From contig JAEEJY010000014.1 in assembly GCA_016282155.1 (NCBI GenBank), positions 1 to 45,078 of the forward strand: a DNA stretch of 45,078 bases, read 5' to 3'. Below, piece after piece: positions 8,261 to 16,582 of the stretch. Position 1 is the first letter of the stretch; each line of letters begins with the position of its first letter. The position numbers and the translations under genes are program-made. The DNA is from Caryophanales bacterium (GTDB lineage Bacteria; Bacillota_I; Bacilli_A; RF39; UBA660). A model generated the notes under the pieces. It searched no databases, was not told the origin of the DNA, and saw only the letters and a list, made by a program, of their open reading frames with translations.

Positions 8261-8542
8261 ATGGAAACTATATTTATTACTTTAGAATCACTTACTAGTA
8301 GGAGAGAATTTCTTCTAGATTTAGCAAATAAGAAAATCTTAATTGATAATGAAAGAGAAAAAACTCTTACTGATGATATTTTAAAAGGGCTTTATAATTT
8401 TATTGATCAAAGTGAATATGGAGATGATATGATTGATGCTCCGACAATCACAGTAACAATAAATTTAAGTAACTTTAAAAAAGTGATAACTTCTAAAAAT
8501 TATTATTTATTTAAGATATGGATGAATAAAGTAGATGCTTGA
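8261..8542 (+). CDS. Hypothetical protein, 93 aa
   Basis: A small soluble acidic protein that I do not recognise. No signal peptide, Cys or known motif is present. It starts at an ATG preceded by AGGTGG and ends in TGA at 8540-8542, overlapping the next start by 8 bases. The tight coupling with the HExxH protein suggests that the two act together, for example as partner, inhibitor or chaperone; that is only an inference from position. Confidence 0.6.
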   Translation: METIFITLESLTSRREFLLDLANKKILIDNEREKTLTDDILKGLYNFIDQSEYGDDMIDAPTITVTINLSNFKKVITSKNYYLFKIWMNKVDA

Positions 8543-10238
8543 TGTTATCAAGAATAAGATAAATGGAAGAGATACTTTAGAAGTAAAAAAAGATTTAATA
8601 ATTCATAGTTTCGCCGAATACTATAATATTTCATGTGAAGAATTAGAAAGAAAATTCTTTAAAGAAACTTTAATAGTACCACTATACCGCTCAGAAGATG
8701 TTTTAAAAGATATTCAGTATGCTTTATTTGATAAAATGGATAAGATGCATACTATTATGGAACAATATGATGATGAGAGATTAAAAGTTCCATTATTTAA
8801 GTGGGGTCAATTAAAACAGTTTGAACTTAATATGGAAAGATTAACATATGTTATGTTATTTCTTTCAATAACTAGAAGTAATGTGCGCTATGAAGAAATA
8901 AGAGATAAAGCAGTTGATATTATCAATACTTACATGGGCTATAATTTAAGTGCTCAAGAAATAGAAAAGGCTAAAGATAATAATGAATTTGATTATATAA
9001 TTGAGCCTGCTAAAGCTTTAAGAAGTTCTTACGATGAATACTTAGAATTAATTAAATTAACTACTCCATATAAGACAGAAGAAGAAATTAATATTAGTGC
9101 TTGTGAAGAAATAGAATTTAAAAAACTAAAACAGTTATATGAACCTATAAAAGATCGTATTCCAAAGGAAGAACAAGAAATCTTTGAAGCTTGTGAAACT
9201 TTAGAAGATGTTTTAGAAAATGCTTGTAATTTAAAAACAATAAAGTTTTACTGTGGATTAAGTTTTGTAAATAGGGATTATACCCCAGTATTTTTAAAAT
9301 TTATGGGGCCTAACCAAAATAGAATAAAGCAAAATAAATTAGCTAAAGAGTATGGTAAAACTGTAGAACAGTTACAAGAAGAAGTTCAAGATGATTTCTT
9401 TAAACGTCAAAATAAAATATATGAAATAATACTTAAATCTTTTAAGGAAGAATATATTAAAGTTGATAAAGAAATAAATAGAGTAAGGAATTATTTTGAA
9501 GGCTATAATTTCATGATTATGGATAAAGATAGATATGCTAATATAGTAGCGAATAGAACAAATCTTGGAGGAAATGTTATCTTTGATTTTGAAGTAAGTA
9601 GAAATGTAATGATTCCAATATTAATGGTAGACTTAAGTCCAGAAAGAATAGTTGATAGTAGTTTGATTCATGAATTAAACCATCGCTTAGAAATGAATAT
9701 AACAAATACTACCCCAGATCAAATAGATTTTATGTGCGGTTGGCAAAAGGGAGTAGCTAAAAATAATTGTTCAATATCTGGTGATAGATGCCGTGCTATA
9801 AATGAAGCAATCAATCATAAAATAACGGAAGATATAATAGCTATTATGCGTGGTAAGGGAAGATATATATTTGATAATCCTGAACCAATATTAGATCAAG
9901 GTAAAAGATATCATAGTGCCTATGAAACTCAGTTTCCAGTAATAAATGAATTCTTTGAAACTTATAAAGAAGTTATTAAAGAAAGTCGTTTAAAAAATGA
10001 TTTAAATATTATTTATGATGCTGTAGGTAAAGAAAACTTTGAAGCTTTAAATAGTTTGGTTGATGAATATGAAAAATATTTCAAGCAACATAGTTTTTAT
10101 AAATTAAAAGCTGCAATTAAAAAGAAAAAAGATATACCTGAGTGTCAACAATATGAAGAATACATGAAACGTAAAAATGAAATACTTCAAAATATGTATG
10201 AATTTGAGAATAGTAGAAAACAAACACAAAAATACTAA
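8535..10238 (+). CDS. Large putative zinc metallopeptidase (HExxH), family not recognised
   Basis: 567 residues, largely helical and highly charged, with no signal peptide, so probably cytosolic. HELNH at 379-383 fits the HExxH zinc site. NEAINHKITEDI starts at Asn423, so Glu424 lies 41 residues after the zinc histidine and could be the third ligand, as in gluzincins. Four Cys lie between or near these motifs (MCGW, NNCS, RCRA and others), which is unusual. The N-terminal 370 residues have no fold I can name. The ATG overlaps the stop of 8261..8542 and has no good ribosome binding site, so translation is likely coupled. Peptidase activity is inferred from motifs only. Confidence 0.6.
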   Translation: MLDVIKNKINGRDTLEVKKDLIIHSFAEYYNISCEELERKFFKETLIVPLYRSEDVLKDIQYALFDKMDKMHTIMEQYDDERLKVPLFKWGQLKQFELNMERLTYVMLFLSITRSNVRYEEIRDKAVDIINTYMGYNLSAQEIEKAKDNNEFDYIIEPAKALRSSYDEYLELIKLTTPYKTEEEINISACEEIEFKKLKQLYEPIKDRIPKEEQEIFEACETLEDVLENACNLKTIKFYCGLSFVNRDYTPVFLKFMGPNQNRIKQNKLAKEYGKTVEQLQEEVQDDFFKRQNKIYEIILKSFKEEYIKVDKEINRVRNYFEGYNFMIMDKDRYANIVANRTNLGGNVIFDFEVSRNVMIPILMVDLSPERIVDSSLIHELNHRLEMNITNTTPDQIDFMCGWQKGVAKNNCSISGDRCRAINEAINHKITEDIIAIMRGKGRYIFDNPEPILDQGKRYHSAYETQFPVINEFFETYKEVIKESRLKNDLNIIYDAVGKENFEALNSLVDEYEKYFKQHSFYKLKAAIKKKKDIPECQQYEEYMKRKNEILQNMYEFENSRKQTQKY

Positions 10239-10242
10239 AATA

Positions 10243-10271
10243 TTTACTAATAAAAAAAAGTATGTTATACT
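10243..10271 (+). promoter_or_regulatory. Promoter of the Pro/Val/Glu/Ala-repeat protein gene
   Basis: TTTACT, 17-base spacer, TATACT with the extended TG-T in front. A near-perfect AGGAGG precedes the start codon, so strong expression is expected. Confidence 0.65.
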
Positions 10272-10304
10272 TAATTTATATTAGAAGACTAGGAGGTAAA
10301 TAGT

Positions 10305-10826
10305 ATGAATGAAAATAATAATATACCAACAACACCAGTTCCAGATGTAACTCCAGTTACACCTGTAGTAGAACCAACAGTAGCACCTGCACCTACTCCA
10401 GTAGTTGAGGCTCCTGTAGCACCAGCTCCAGTAGTTGAGACTCCAGTAGTAGAAGCACCTACACCTGTAGTAGAAACTCCAGTTGTAGAACCAACTCCAG
10501 TAGTTGAGGCTCCAGTTGCTGAACCAGCACCTGTAGTTGAAGCACCTGTTGCTGAACCAACTCCAGTAGTTGAAGCTCCTGTAGCTGAGGCACCAGCAGT
10601 TGAGGCACCTGTAGCTGAGGCTCCAGTAACAGAAGCACCTGTTGCAGAAGTAGCTCCTGTAGCTGATACAGTTCCTGCTGATTTAAATCAAGCTGCTACT
10701 GAACAAGCTCAACCTGCAGAACCTTCAAAAAGAGCTAAATCAAATGCTATAGCTAAAGTTGTTATTGTTATTGGTTTACTTGCTTTAGCAGGTTTAGGAA
10801 TTGCATATTACTTTATGATGAATTAG
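10305..10826 (+). CDS. Pro/Val/Glu/Ala repeat protein with C-terminal membrane anchor
   Basis: 173 residues. Residues about 5-130 are an unstructured repeat of units such as APVVEAPVAEP, made almost only of Pro, Val, Glu, Ala and Thr. A Lys/Arg-rich stretch (SKRAKSNAIAK) leads to one hydrophobic helix (about 150-170) and the protein ends MMN. There is no N-terminal signal peptide. The topology is therefore a tail-anchored membrane protein with the repeat on the cytosolic side, or possibly the reverse if the helix acts as a signal anchor. Function is unknown. Repeat number is likely to vary between strains. Single-gene unit with strong promoter and terminator. Confidence 0.7.
   Translation: MNENNNIPTTPVPDVTPVTPVVEPTVAPAPTPVVEAPVAPAPVVETPVVEAPTPVVETPVVEPTPVVEAPVAEPAPVVEAPVAEPTPVVEAPVAEAPAVEAPVAEAPVTEAPVAEVAPVADTVPADLNQAATEQAQPAEPSKRAKSNAIAKVVIVIGLLALAGLGIAYYFMMN
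10371..10660 (+). repeat. Degenerate coding repeat (PVVEAPVAE-type units)
   Basis: Tandem imperfect units of about 24-36 bases such as CCAGTAGTTGAGGCTCC recur through the gene, encoding Pro-Val-Val-Glu-Ala/Thr/Pro units. The local base composition is clearly higher in GC than the surroundings because of Pro and Ala codons. Confidence 0.75.
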
Positions 10827-10852
10827 AAAGCTTATATGCTTTCTTTTTTTTT
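10825..10852 (+). terminator. Intrinsic terminator after the repeat protein
   Basis: AGAAAGC (10825-10831) pairs with GCTTTCT (10838-10844), followed by a T-tract of nine. Confidence 0.85.
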
Positions 10853-10873
10853 ACGTTTAATAGACATAGGCAT

Positions 10874-10903
10874 TTGCTTTTTACCTTGTTTTTATTGTAT
10901 AAT
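10874..10903 (+). promoter_or_regulatory. Promoter of the hydrolase, Mur ligase and ddl operon
   Basis: TTGCTT, 18-base spacer, TATAAT. Followed by AAGGTGAT as the ribosome binding site of the ATG at 10920. Confidence 0.6.
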
Positions 10904-10919
10904 TATAAAGGTGATAGTC

Positions 10920-11648
10920 ATGATTTTTAAGACTAATGATGTAGATATTAATTATATCAATTATGGTAAAAAAGGAAAGAATATTATTTTATTACATGGA
11001 TGGGGTCAAAATATTGAAATGATGCAACCAATAGGTGACTTCTTATCACTTGAAAATAATGTTTATATTTTAGATTTACCAGGACATGGTAGATCAACAG
11101 AACCTACATATGCTTGGCAGTTAATAGATTTTGTTAACGCCTTAAATGAATTTGTTAAAAAGAATAAGATAAAAAATCCTATTTTAATAGGTCATTCATT
11201 TGGTGGTGAAATCGCTTTATTATATGCAAGTATGTATGAAGTTGAAAAACTAGTTCTTTTAGATAACCCATATCGTCCTATTAAGAAAGTAGGATTAAAG
11301 ACTAAAATATTAAAACTAGCTAAAAAAATTCCTGGTTTAAATAAGTTTGAGGAATTTGCTAAAAGACATATGGGTAGTGAAGAATATCGTAATGCTTCAA
11401 AAATAATGCGTGAGATTTTAGTTAATTCGGTTAATTCTGATATTACTGAAGACGCTAAGAAAGTAAAAGCACCTACAATTATAATTTGGGGAACTTTAGA
11501 TAGTGCTGTTCCTTATAGTGATGGGGTATACTTAGAAAGCATCATGCATGATGCTGGTCTTATTACATATGAAGGATGTACACATTATGCTTATTTAGAA
11601 AGACTTGATCAAACTAATAATGTCATTCGTACATTTATAGGAGGTTAA
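10920..11648 (+). CDS. Alpha/beta-fold hydrolase
   Basis: 242 residues, a complete cytosolic alpha/beta hydrolase. The oxyanion strand is LLHGWG near residue 27, the nucleophile elbow is GHSFGG (Ser catalytic), the acid is Asp in WGTLDSAVP, and the His is in CTHYAYLE near the C-terminus. An in-frame open stretch extends upstream to 10836, but it crosses the promoter; ATG 10920 with AAGGTGAT five bases upstream is the start. One base separates its stop from the Mur ligase ATG, and that gene's ribosome binding site lies inside the hydrolase's last codons. Substrate unknown; the context suggests a link to cell-envelope metabolism. Confidence 0.88.
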   Translation: MIFKTNDVDINYINYGKKGKNIILLHGWGQNIEMMQPIGDFLSLENNVYILDLPGHGRSTEPTYAWQLIDFVNALNEFVKKNKIKNPILIGHSFGGEIALLYASMYEVEKLVLLDNPYRPIKKVGLKTKILKLAKKIPGLNKFEEFAKRHMGSEEYRNASKIMREILVNSVNSDITEDAKKVKAPTIIIWGTLDSAVPYSDGVYLESIMHDAGLITYEGCTHYAYLERLDQTNNVIRTFIGG

Positions 11649-11649
11649 T

Positions 11650-13245
11650 ATGGAACTATTATTAGAATTATTATCTCTAGTACCATGTTTTATGTACTTT
11701 ATGTTAAAGAGTAGTAGTGCTTTACATATGTTACAACAAAACTGGTATAACGATGGAAATAGATATATTGGTTGGATACTAAAAAACATAAATAAAGTAT
11801 TTGTTGAAGTAGATTTATTCTTTGTAGTTTTAGGAATAACAATATTCTTAGAACCTAAATTTAGTATTATTCTATTTGAAATATTTTATGCTGTATGTTT
11901 CTTTATGTATAAAAATAAAAAAGAAAAAGAGCAAGTTAAGAAACCTTTAGTATATACAAAAAGAGTTAAGAGAATTATCTTAACTGAAATATTATTATAT
12001 GCATTATTAAGTTATATTTTAATTAGTTTTATAAATGTTGCTAATATCTATATAATTTATTTAATCTTAGGTTTATTCGTATACTTAACTTACATAGTTG
12101 TATTGCTTGCTAATACAATTAATATACCTATTGAAAAGATGGTTGGTAAGTATTATATGCGTAAAGCTAAAAACAAACTTGCTAGTATGAGTAACTTAGA
12201 TGTTATTGGTATTACAGGTAGTTATGGTAAAACAAGTAGTAAGAATATTTTAAATGATATTTTAAATGTTCGTTATGATGTTTTAGCAACACCTAAGAAC
12301 TTTAATACACCTAATGGTTTAATGATAACAATCAATAATTACCTAGATAAATTTACTAATTTATTTATTGCTGAAATGGGTGCCTTTAAAGAGGGAGAAA
12401 TAAAAGAGTTATGTGACTTTGTTCACCCTAAATATGGTATTTTAACTAAAATAGGTACTGCCCATATGGATAGTTTTGGTAGTCAAGAAAATATCCAAAA
12501 AGGTAAGTTTGAATTAATTGAATCATTACCTAGTGATGGGGTAGGTATTTTAAATGCTGATGATCCATTACAAGTATCATATGAACTTAAAAATAAATGT
12601 CATATTATTTGGATTGGTATTGATAATGATGCTGATGTAAAAGCAAGTAATATTAAAATGACTTATCAAGGCATGAGTTTTGATGTTACATTTAAAGGGG
12701 ATAAAACTAAATATAAATTTGAGACTAAGTTATTAGGAGTTCCTAATGTATATAATATCTTAGCAGGTATAGCGTTAGGTTCATACTTAGGAATTAGTAA
12801 AGAAGAATTAATTCGTGGTGTTAAAAAAGTTAAATCAATTGAACACCGTTTAGAACTTAAAAAATATTTAGATATTAATATTATTGATGATGCTTATAAT
12901 TCAAATCCTGTAGGATCAAAGATGGCTTTAGATGTATTAAATTTAATGCCTGGTAAAAAGATAATTGTTACTCCAGGAATGATTGAATTAGGTAAAGAAG
13001 AATATAAATTAAATATGGAATTTGGTCGTCATATTGCGGAAGTTTGTGATGAAGTTATCTTAGTAGGTGAAGAGCAAACTAAAGCTATTTATGATGGACT
13101 TATGGATAAAAAATATAATAAAGAAAAAATTTATATTATTAACGATGTTAAAATAGCATTTAATTTAATGCGTGAATTAAAAGGTAAGGAAGAAACATAT
13201 TGTTTACTTGAAAATGACTTACCAGATATATTTAATGAGAGGTAG
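11650..13245 (+). CDS. Membrane-anchored MurF-like Mur ligase
   Basis: 531 residues. The first 170 hold four or five hydrophobic helices (about 3-18, 53-90, 112-155). The rest is a Mur ligase central and C-terminal domain: ATP loop TGSYGKTSS at 189-197, NFNTPNG, the AEMGA strand, KIGTAHMDSFGS, LNADDP, EHRLE and DDAYNSNP. These match MurF, which adds D-Ala-D-Ala to the UDP-MurNAc-tripeptide in peptidoglycan synthesis. The usual MurF N-terminal substrate domain is missing and the membrane domain takes its place. The neighbour ddl supplies D-Ala-D-Ala, which supports a MurF role. An alternative is a ligase acting on a lipid-linked cell-wall precursor. Confidence 0.85.
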   Translation: MELLLELLSLVPCFMYFMLKSSSALHMLQQNWYNDGNRYIGWILKNINKVFVEVDLFFVVLGITIFLEPKFSIILFEIFYAVCFFMYKNKKEKEQVKKPLVYTKRVKRIILTEILLYALLSYILISFINVANIYIIYLILGLFVYLTYIVVLLANTINIPIEKMVGKYYMRKAKNKLASMSNLDVIGITGSYGKTSSKNILNDILNVRYDVLATPKNFNTPNGLMITINNYLDKFTNLFIAEMGAFKEGEIKELCDFVHPKYGILTKIGTAHMDSFGSQENIQKGKFELIESLPSDGVGILNADDPLQVSYELKNKCHIIWIGIDNDADVKASNIKMTYQGMSFDVTFKGDKTKYKFETKLLGVPNVYNILAGIALGSYLGISKEELIRGVKKVKSIEHRLELKKYLDINIIDDAYNSNPVGSKMALDVLNLMPGKKIIVTPGMIELGKEEYKLNMEFGRHIAEVCDEVILVGEEQTKAIYDGLMDKKYNKEKIYIINDVKIAFNLMRELKGKEETYCLLENDLPDIFNER

Positions 13246-13251
13246 ATAGAA

Positions 13252-14451
13252 ATGAAAATAAAATTAGGAGTTATATTTGGAGGATGTTCTGTTGAACATG
13301 AAGTAAGTATAATATCAGCTGTTCAAGCTATGCAATCAATGGATACAGAAAAGTACGATATTATACCAATCTATATTGATAAAGATAGAAACTGGTATAC
13401 AGGTAAGATGTTAATGGATATCGAAGTATACAAAGATTTTGAAGATTTAAAAAAATATGCTAAGAAAGTAGCTATGTATAAAAAAGATGGTAAATACTAT
13501 TTACAATCTTTAGGATTATTCAAAAGATTAGTAGAAGAATTAGATATTGTTTTCCCAATTGTTCATGGAGCAAATGTGGAAGATGGAACACTTGCTGGAT
13601 ACTTAGATACAATTGGTATTCCTTATGTAGGACCTAATGTTTTAGGAGCGGCTTTAGGACAAGATAAAGTTGTTATGAAACAAGTATTTGATGCTTGTAA
13701 TATTCCTATTGTTGATTATGTTTGGTTCTTTGATGCAGATTATTTAAATGATCCAGCTAATTACCAAAAACAAATTAAAAAGATGGGATATCCTGTTATT
13801 GTAAAACCAGCTACATTAGGTAGTAGTGTAGGTATTACTGTTGTTAAAGAAGAAGCTCGTTTAGATGAGGCTATCATGGAAGCAATTACTTATGATAAAA
13901 AAATCGTAGTTGAAAAGATGGTGCCTAATTTAGTAGAAGTAAACTGTAGTGTTGTAGGTAACTATGAACACCAAGATGCTTCAGTACTTGAAGAAGTAAT
14001 GAGTAGTGATGAATTCTTAACTTATAAAGATAAATACTTAGGAAATGGTAAAAAGACAGGTAAGTCTAAAGGTATGGCTTCAACTTCAAGAATCGTACCA
14101 GCTCGTTTAACAGACAAGATGACTAAAGAAGTACAAGATGTTGCTAAAAAAACTTTTAAAGCTTTAAACTTAAGTGGTATTTGCCGTATCGATTTCTTAA
14201 TTGATAAGAAAGAAAATAAAGTATATGTAAATGAACCTAATACAATTCCAGGATCATTATCATTCTATTTATGGGAACCAACAGGTAAAAAATATAGTGA
14301 TTTACTTGATGAAGCAATCACTAGAGCTATTAAAGACTATAAAGCTAAGAATAAGAAAGTATTCTCTTTTGATACAAATATTCTTTCAAACTTTAATGGT
14401 ACTAAAGGCGCTAAAGGTTTAAAAGGAATTAAAGGTGGAAAATTAAAATAA
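13252..14451 (+). CDS. ddl: D-alanine--D-alanine ligase
   Basis: 399 residues, ATP-grasp enzyme that joins two D-Ala for peptidoglycan. Family marks are VIFGGCSVEHEVS at the N-terminus, FPIVHGANVEDGT, the ATP-grasp stretch VIVKPATLGSSVGI, and the C-terminal ICRIDFLID with VNEPNTIPG. The omega loop reads TYKDKYLG; a Tyr in this KY position is typical of D-Ala-D-Ala rather than D-Ala-D-Lac specificity. The last 20 residues are a Gly/Lys tail (GTKGAKGLKGIKGGKLK) that goes beyond the usual fold. Six bases after the Mur ligase, same operon. Confidence 0.95.
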   Translation: MKIKLGVIFGGCSVEHEVSIISAVQAMQSMDTEKYDIIPIYIDKDRNWYTGKMLMDIEVYKDFEDLKKYAKKVAMYKKDGKYYLQSLGLFKRLVEELDIVFPIVHGANVEDGTLAGYLDTIGIPYVGPNVLGAALGQDKVVMKQVFDACNIPIVDYVWFFDADYLNDPANYQKQIKKMGYPVIVKPATLGSSVGITVVKEEARLDEAIMEAITYDKKIVVEKMVPNLVEVNCSVVGNYEHQDASVLEEVMSSDEFLTYKDKYLGNGKKTGKSKGMASTSRIVPARLTDKMTKEVQDVAKKTFKALNLSGICRIDFLIDKKENKVYVNEPNTIPGSLSFYLWEPTGKKYSDLLDEAITRAIKDYKAKNKKVFSFDTNILSNFNGTKGAKGLKGIKGGKLK

Positions 14452-14478
14452 AAAAGATTCTTAACGAATCTTTTTTTT
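14451..14478. terminator. Bidirectional terminator between ddl and popT
   Basis: AAAAAGATTC (14451-14460) pairs with GAATCTTTTT (14466-14475). It has A-tract and T-tract on the two sides, so it works for both convergent genes. The popT stop codon (14461-14463, minus strand) lies in the loop. Confidence 0.85.
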
Positions 14479-15336
14479 GTCTTTTAATTTATCTAATCCT
14501 ACAACAATTAATCCACCTAAGATAAATGTAATTATTGAAGTTAAGATATTTATTTTTGTATATATTTTAATATTAGTAGGGAAGATTACTATTGCACTAG
14601 CAAGAATTAATCCAAAGATAAAACTCATTGTATTATCTTTATGTTTTTTAAGTAAACTAGATACTAGTTTAGCACTTCCTATAACACCTATTAATACACC
14701 AATACCAATAAATAAGATTGGAATATATATTTTTAAATCAATTGTAGTTACATTAGCTACATATCCTTTAAATAAATGATACCATCCAAGGACTAGTAAG
14801 ACCATTGATCCTGATATACCAGGGAAGATCATTGTTGCTCCACTAATAGCTCCTAGTAAAACTAAAGATAATAAATAAATAATATTTAAATCTTTTGCTA
14901 GTAATTCATTTAATGAAACGATATTACCGTTTTCTCCCGGAGAGAAAATAGCCAAGGCAGCAATCAAAATAATTCCTATACAAAAATATACATAGTTAAT
15001 ATTTTTATTTTTCATTTCTTCTTTTTTTAAAGAAGGAAGACTTAGAATTATGAATCCTGCAAATAAAGATATTGTTTGTAGTTCAAAATGAACGAATAAG
15101 TAATTTAATAATTTAGCAAAGCATACTAATCCAACACCAACACCAACAAGTACTTGTAAGATAAATACTCCTGATTTTACTTTGTCTTTAAATTTAGATT
15201 TAGTATCAAAGATATTGGCTATTTCATGCATAAACTTATCAAATAACCCTAAGATAACTAAGATGGTACCTCCTGAGATACCGGGAATAATGTTAGCGAT
15301 ACCAACACCAACACCACTTAAAAAATTTCTTAACAT
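14461..15336 (-). CDS. popT: DUF368 undecaprenyl-phosphate translocase (PopT family)
   Basis: 291-residue integral membrane protein with eight or so helices. The N-terminal GIANIIPGISGGTI and the internal GATMIFPGISGSM are the paired glycine-proline motifs of the DUF368 family. Members of this family (PopT) recycle undecaprenyl phosphate across the membrane for wall synthesis. It is the only minus-strand gene here and converges on ddl, another wall gene. A divergent promoter lies at 15352-15380, and AGGTGATAAT precedes its ATG. The family assignment is firm; the lipid role is from characterised homologues. Confidence 0.9.
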   Translation of the reverse strand: MLRNFLSGVGVGIANIIPGISGGTILVILGLFDKFMHEIANIFDTKSKFKDKVKSGVFILQVLVGVGVGLVCFAKLLNYLFVHFELQTISLFAGFIILSLPSLKKEEMKNKNINYVYFCIGIILIAALAIFSPGENGNIVSLNELLAKDLNIIYLLSLVLLGAISGATMIFPGISGSMVLLVLGWYHLFKGYVANVTTIDLKIYIPILFIGIGVLIGVIGSAKLVSSLLKKHKDNTMSFIFGLILASAIVIFPTNIKIYTKINILTSIITFILGGLIVVGLDKLKDKKKIR

Positions 15337-15351
15337 ATTATCACCTAATTA

Positions 15352-15380
15352 ATGATAACATTTTTTCTTTTAAGTGTAAA
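15352..15380 (-). promoter_or_regulatory. Promoter of popT (minus strand)
   Basis: Read on the minus strand: TTTACA, 17-base spacer, TATCAT with the extended TG-T. It diverges from the promoter of the AI-2E family gene. Confidence 0.65.
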
Positions 15381-15386
15381 CTTACC

Positions 15387-15415
15387 TTGTCAAAAAAATA
15401 GATTTGTTATAAGAT
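15387..15415 (+). promoter_or_regulatory. Promoter of the AI-2E family gene
   Basis: TTGTCA, 17-base spacer, TAAGAT. An overlapping extended -10 (TG-T-TATAAG) and a TATAAT at 15416 make the exact -10 uncertain. Confidence 0.5.
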
Positions 15416-15433
15416 TATAATAGGAGTGATAAT

Positions 15434-16579
15434 ATGAAAGATGAAGAAAAGAAAGTATCAAAAAATAAACTTGATGTTGAAGGTTTAAATGTCATTATTG
15501 GAATATCGAAAAAGATATTTAAAATAGGTTATGTTATTTTAATTATCTTAGGTATATATGCTTTTATAAAATTAGGAAAAGAAATGGGTGTATTTAAAAC
15601 AATTCTTTCTATTTTAAAAGTAATATCTCCATTATTTGTAGGTATTGTAATAGCGTGGTTATTTAATCCAATAATAAAATGGTTAGAGAAAAAGAAAGTT
15701 CGTCGTAGCTTAGCAACAACTGCAGTATTTATTGTATTTATTGGATTATTAGCATTAATAGTTGGTACATTTATTCCAACATTATATACCCAAGTTCAAG
15801 ACTTTGCTTCGACAGTTCCAAATATCATGAATAAATTACAAAAATGGTTTGTCTCATTTATTAATTCATTCGATGGTATAGCAGGAATTAATGTAGCGAA
15901 TATTAAGACTGAAGTATTAACTAAAATTGAAAATTTAGGAACTAGTTTAGTATCAGGATTACCTGAAACTATAATATCAGCTGTTTCAAGCTTCTTCTCA
16001 GGAGTTGGAATCTTTGTTGTTGGTTTAATTATTGCGTTCTTCTTATTATTAAGTTTTGAAGATATGAATCAATTAATTGGATTCTTACCAAAGAAAGCTA
16101 AAAAAGTTACTAAAGAATTATTAGATGAAGTAGATGGAGCTTTAAGAACTTTTGTAACAGGTTCAATTATTGACTGTTTACTAATATTTGTAATTACATC
16201 AATCGGTTTAAGTATTGTTGGACTTAAAGCACCATTATTATTTGGTTTATTCTGTGGTATAACAAATATTATTCCATATGCTGGACCATATATTGGTGGA
16301 ATTCCAGCAGTAGTAGTTGGATTCTCCCAAGGAATTACAACAGGTATATTAACATTAATCGTAATTGGAATTATTCAATTCTTAGAAGGAAACTTCTTAC
16401 AACCAGTAATTTTATCAAAGACTACAAAATTACATCCAGTTACAATTATGTTAGGATTGTTAGTAGGTGGCCATTTATGGGGAATTCCAGGTATGGTAAT
16501 ATCTACACCAATAATTGCGGCAATTAAAGCAGTAGTATTGTATTTTGATAAAAAGTATGATATATTAAAGTTCGATTAA
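15434..16579 (+). CDS. AI-2E family transporter (PerM/YtvI-like membrane protein)
   Basis: 381 residues. A charged N-terminal tail is followed by about eight transmembrane helices in the layout of the AI-2E exporter family (former DUF20): helices at about 30-50 and 60-85 with AWLFNPIIKWLEKK, then one at 95-115, an extracellular segment to about 180, and the C-terminal helix block with IPYAGPYIGGIPAVVVG and GNFLQPVI, both highly conserved in the family. Members have been linked to ion or small-molecule efflux; a true autoinducer role is rare and cannot be claimed here. Start ATG has AGGAGTGAT in front. A promoter for the next transcript lies inside its last codons. Confidence 0.9.
   Translation: MKDEEKKVSKNKLDVEGLNVIIGISKKIFKIGYVILIILGIYAFIKLGKEMGVFKTILSILKVISPLFVGIVIAWLFNPIIKWLEKKKVRRSLATTAVFIVFIGLLALIVGTFIPTLYTQVQDFASTVPNIMNKLQKWFVSFINSFDGIAGINVANIKTEVLTKIENLGTSLVSGLPETIISAVSSFFSGVGIFVVGLIIAFFLLLSFEDMNQLIGFLPKKAKKVTKELLDEVDGALRTFVTGSIIDCLLIFVITSIGLSIVGLKAPLLFGLFCGITNIIPYAGPYIGGIPAVVVGFSQGITTGILTLIVIGIIQFLEGNFLQPVILSKTTKLHPVTIMLGLLVGGHLWGIPGMVISTPIIAAIKAVVLYFDKKYDILKFD
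16538..16566 (+). promoter_or_regulatory. Promoter of the Ala T-box operon, inside the previous gene
   Basis: TTGTAT, 17-base spacer, TATATT with the extended TG-A. It lies within the last codons of the AI-2E gene, and the T-box starts only three bases after that gene's stop. Confidence 0.55.
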
Positions 16580-16582
16580 ATC

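Noticed and set aside
14231-14422. Short plus-strand frame inside ddl
   Set aside because: Out of frame with a clear ATP-grasp enzyme and without its own ribosome binding site.
14477-14779. 100-codon plus-strand frame opposite popT
   Set aside because: Antisense shadow of membrane helices of the DUF368 protein; the minus-strand frame has family motifs and a divergent promoter.
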